From Parascedosporium putredinis (Eukaryota > Ascomycota > Sordariomycetes > Microascales > Microascaceae), in NCBI GenBank assembly GCA_949357655.1, contig CASHTG010000021.1:496001-560000 (forward strand): DNA of 64,000 bases, in the 5' to 3' direction. Made by a program: the position numbers and the translations under genes. Positions 60,561 to 64,000 of this stretch are shown here, one piece after another; the first letter of the stretch is position 1, and the number at the start of each line of letters is the position of its first letter. The notes below the pieces were generated by a model. It worked only from the letters and a program-made list of their open reading frames with translations. It searched no databases and had not been told where the DNA came from.

Positions 60561-63061
60561 ATGACTTTCGACTTCAACGCCGGTGGAGGAGGAGACCCCT
60601 TGTTGGAACTGACGTTTAATCAACGGAATCGCTATCCTTACCCAACAGCCCAGAACCCTCGCGGCCCAGCTCCCTCATCCACAATGACGCCTCAGCAAAG
60701 GGCGACGTGGTCGATGCCCATCGACTTGACCGCCTCGACCGGATCTTCCCCGCTCTCATCGAACCACAACTCCGATCACCAACAACAGGGTGACCACCTT
60801 CAAAACACGCCCTCTCCGGTGCAATCGAGTGCCAGCCCTCACTCCCAACATTCCGAGCCCTCGCCCTTCCAGGCCACCAGCCCGCTGACCGACTGGGCAC
60901 TTCAGCAACAGCAGCAGCAACTGGCCCCGAGCGATTTCACCCAGTTCATCCAAGATCCAAACTTTCTCACCTTTCCAGCCATTCCGCCCAACTTCCAACC
61001 TAGCCCCCTGGACTACCTGCCGACAACGCAGGCCTCGCTTCACGCTGGCCTTCCTTTAGAATCTCCGTTCCCAGGTCTCCCTTCGGTTGAGGATGCGGCG
61101 GCTCAGACAATGCACTGGGGCGGGATAGGGATTCAGGACGGTTGGCAGGAGTTCGCCGCCACGCTTCCTCTCGACGGGCTTCATCATCGCATCGACAGTA
61201 TCGGCAGTAACTCTCCCACGGGCACCTTTCTCTCGCTTGGCTCCAGCCCCGAAGGCTGGGCTCTGGTGGACTTTGGACCTTTCGATCAACTTGGCCAGAC
61301 CACGAATCCCGCCATCTTCAACCCGAGCCAGACGCTACACCTCCGCACTAACTCCGACTCGTCCGATGGCGCCGGCTCAATGGAATTTGGAAGTTTCGAA
61401 GAAGTCGCCCCATTCCCGTATTCTCCCTTCTCTCCCGACTCGGATGGTTATGTCGACACCTCATCCCATCGCAACTGCTTCCCTAACGAGATGCATATTG
61501 CCCATCATACGCACGACGTTGTCAGCCCGACCGTTGCCGTTGGTCCTATGGCTATCAAGTCTTCGCCCTCCTCGTCCAGCCGCTCCAGCCCATCAAGCGG
61601 CTCCGGATCCACCTCGCCTCCTGCCACGAACAGCCGCAGAAACTCGGGCCCCGCAAGAGCCCCATTGCCAAGGCGACGAAGCCGGTCATCCGCCGCTCCT
61701 CAACCGGCAAGAAGGATGGAACCGGGGAGAAGAAGGTCGGCCGTCGCCGGGGTCCTTTGCTTCCTGAACAGCGAAAGCAGGCCAGTGAGATCAGGAAACT
61801 CCGTGCCTGTCTTCGTTGCAAATTCCTTAAGAAGACGTGTGACAAGGGCGAGCCTTGCGCCGGCTGCCAACCCTCTCATGCCCGTTTGTGGCAGGTCCCG
61901 TGCACTCGTATCGACATCAAGGATATCGGCTACTTCATGAAGGATTGGAAGGCTGACTATGAGCGTCATCTTATGCGCGGCGTGTCGGTATTCAACGTCA
62001 AGGGCTTCTCTCAGAAGGAGACGACCATGTGGATCACACACGGCTATGGCTTTGCACTCCCCGTCTCTGTTCGTGAAGTCTACGTCACGGATCAGAGCTG
62101 CTTCCAGCTTGATTGGGTTGAATCCTGCCATGAGCAAGAGCCTATCAACTTTGAAATCCCCACCGAACAGCTTGATGTTGGCGTGGAAGGGATATCCGTC
62201 AAGGCACTCTCTGAGTACCTGGACCAGCATATTGATGGACCTTTTGAGGAATTCATCGCCGATCACTTTGAGGGCACTCCGTTCGTGACTGAGATCCTGG
62301 CCACGGCTCACCGCTATTACGTCAAGGAAAAGTCTCCCGTCATCCGAAAGGCCCTCAAGCTGGTCCTTGCCTATAACCTTACCCTCCACATCACTCTTGT
62401 TGAGAACCAGGGGTCCGAGGTTCAGCTCGAAGGCCAGATTGACGATGAGGAGTCAAAGTTTTACGGAAGGGTCGTCGCTCCTGTTATGGTCAATTTCCAG
62501 ATCAAGTGCGCCATGGCCGACATGTGGCGAGAACTCCAGAAGGACATCCTGGAAGAACTTTCCGCGCTGTACTCCAGCGTCTACAGCGGCGAGAGACTCA
62601 AGAACTGGCCTACCATTTTCATGCTGGCGTCTATCCTCTTGGCCGTCTGGGAGGAGATGCAGTTCGACTGCCACTACCGCGTGCCAGACCCGGCGGCGGT
62701 CAGCAAGTTCTGCACCGACATGGAAACTACTCCCGTTGGTGTCATTATTGGCCTCTTCCACGCCATCTCCCAGAAGCTCCCTAATTTCATCGACTGGGAT
62801 ACTGAGAAGCACGGCCACATCCTTAACAACAACGTGGCCGTTTGCGAGGCCATGACGGAAGTGCGGCAACATGTCATTAAGCATGGTAAGTTTGACATTC
62901 CTTATTCCCCTTCCTGGGACAACCCGAGCCAGCATCAGCTAACAGACTTTGTGTTTCCAGAGTCGTATCTCAGGACCCGGCCCGAATCCAAGTTTGATCC
63001 ATCCGATTTTGACTCATTGTCAAACAAGTTCCTGTCCAAACTTGTGATTCGCGCCAACTAA
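60561..63061 (+). CDS. Zn2Cys6-type transcription regulator with central DNA-binding domain
   Basis: The start is the ATG at 60561 (MTFDFNAGGGG); the upstream open part lacks an ATG. Exon 1 is 60561-62885. A 75-nt intron (62886-62960; GTAAGT, CAGCTAAC, TTCCAG) follows, and exon 2 is 62961-63061. One base must be restored near 61640-61642 (A run), after which the frame runs on as GPRKSPIAKATKPVIRR and the product is about 808 residues. The first about 370 residues are Ser/Pro/Gln-rich with a Q6 tract, typical of an activation region. A basic stretch GEKKVGRRRGPLL then leads into six cysteines: C417-x2-C420-x6-C427-x5-C433-x2-C436-x11-C448. The last spacing is longer than the usual 5-9, but the order is that of a binuclear zinc cluster. 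A well-conserved-looking alpha-helical region follows (IKDIGYFMKDWKADYERH, then WVESCHEQEP, WEEMQFDCHYRVPD). Most fungal members carry the cluster near the N-terminus, so the mid-protein position is unusual. Target genes are unknown. Confidence 0.92.
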
Positions 63062-64000
63062 GCCGGTCGTGTAAACCACTCAATCCCACTAATGACTTCT
63101 TGTTCGATACCCTCCGCCACTCCCGCCATATCCCATGAAATAAGGAATGGCCTGCCTGTTACATCCTTATAACTCTCCTTTGTCTCAAACTCCTTTTTTT
63201 TTTTTTTTTTTTTCCTTTGTCAATCCTTTGTCTTTTTCTCTCCTCTGCCCCCGCCCTCTACATATCTAGCGACGGCGTTTTTGATCGTGACGATTCGGAA
63301 CGAGCGTCGCGACTTGCCGACTCACTTACGGACTCACCTTACACTCGCATCCCAACTGGCTAAACACGGCCGTTTTCTTTTTCTTGCTCGGATAAAAAGT
63401 CGTCGGCTTCACGTTTCACGACCTTATTGACGAAGACCTTTTTTCCTATTACTCTTTTATGATTGGTGCCTCATGGCCTTTATTTTTAAACTTTTTTTCT
63501 TTCTTCATGTATGAATGGCATTGGGACGGAAGACAAACTTCTTTTGTCAGAGTTCGGCTTTCCGTCCTTTCTTGGAGCATGAAATGAAGGCAAGATGGGG
63601 GATGTGCGCTTGAACGGTCTAGGATGAACTGAATGAAAGAAGCAACGCGGGCTGAATGCGGAGAAAAACGAAGTTATTGTTATCATGGAAGCATGAGCTG
63701 GACGAAAGGGAAACGCCGCAATGAGAACCAGAAGCATTTATATTTTGCCACCCTTTTCTATCATTTTCTTTCCGAAATGTCGTTTTAGAACGAAGAAGCA
63801 TTGGGCACTGGCGTTCGCAGTTGACACTCTTGGACGAGGGTCATTTGGCTGGATGGAGGGCTGGGCTTCTCTCTCCAAAATGTTTTTTTTTCCTTTTTAA
63901 ATGAGTGAAGCTGCCTTCCGAAGAACACATATCGATTTCTATCTTCTTTCTCGTATCCTAACAAATTATTACAACATAAAATGTCTTGTTTGCCCGTTTG
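63062..64000. other. Downstream flank of the regulator gene
   Basis: Contains the 3' UTR of the regulator and a 20-T run at 63194-63213, with T-rich sequence typical of a terminator region. No further gene is recognised up to the window edge. Confidence 0.6.

Noticed and set aside
18029..63061. Programmed ribosomal frameshifting as the explanation for the broken frames
   Set aside because: The shifts go in both directions, occur in unrelated housekeeping genes, differ in sequence context and lack a common slippery site or downstream structure.

Overview
This window is nuclear DNA of a filamentous ascomycete (Pezizomycotina), most likely a Sordariomycete. Protein-coding genes are interrupted by short GT-AG introns (67-218 nt), usually with a CTAAC-type branch point close to the acceptor. 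Promoters and leaders are pyrimidine-rich, and the protein families are typical of that group. The lineage is inferred from protein and intron style, not from a database match. I see no transposase, reverse transcriptase, rRNA, convincing tRNA or CRISPR array.

Layout. 1-18.0 kb: no gene I can support, only simple repeats and G-quadruplex-like tracts. 18.0-20.1 kb (-): CHY-zinc-finger protein. 22.5-24.0 kb (-): ceramide glucosyltransferase (GT21), in a GC-rich island. 29.1-31.1 kb (+): glycerol kinase. 32.4-33.8 kb (-): GDP-mannose pyrophosphorylase, convergent with glycerol kinase. 39.7-40.0 kb (-): small conserved-looking protein with a dsRNA-binding-like core. 50.4-52.4 kb (-): protein farnesyltransferase beta subunit, five exons, fully intact. 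53.5-54.6 kb (-): uncharacterised acidic protein with two zinc-knuckle-like motifs. 60.6-63.1 kb (+): a large Zn2Cys6-type regulator with its DNA-binding domain in the middle. That is about one gene per 8 kb, a low density for this group.

The most important reading note is that five of the eight genes carry single-base shifts, ten in total, nearly all in short homopolymer runs. Correcting them gives full-length proteins of the expected size: 703 aa CHY, 464 aa GCS, 548 aa glycerol kinase, 364 aa GDP-mannose pyrophosphorylase and 808 aa regulator. This looks like residual long-read assembly error rather than pseudogenes, and automatic gene calling on this sequence would fragment these loci.

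Functionally the genes are housekeeping: sphingolipid glucosylation, glycerol use, supply of GDP-mannose for glycosylation and cell wall, and prenylation of Ras/Rho-type proteins. Nothing indicates a biosynthetic cluster or a coordinated operon-like system. I found no convincing undescribed system. The best novelty candidates are the double-knuckle protein, the mid-domain Zn-cluster regulator with an in-frame stop-free intron, the dsRNA-binding-like small protein, and the G-quadruplex-like tracts in the empty left arm.
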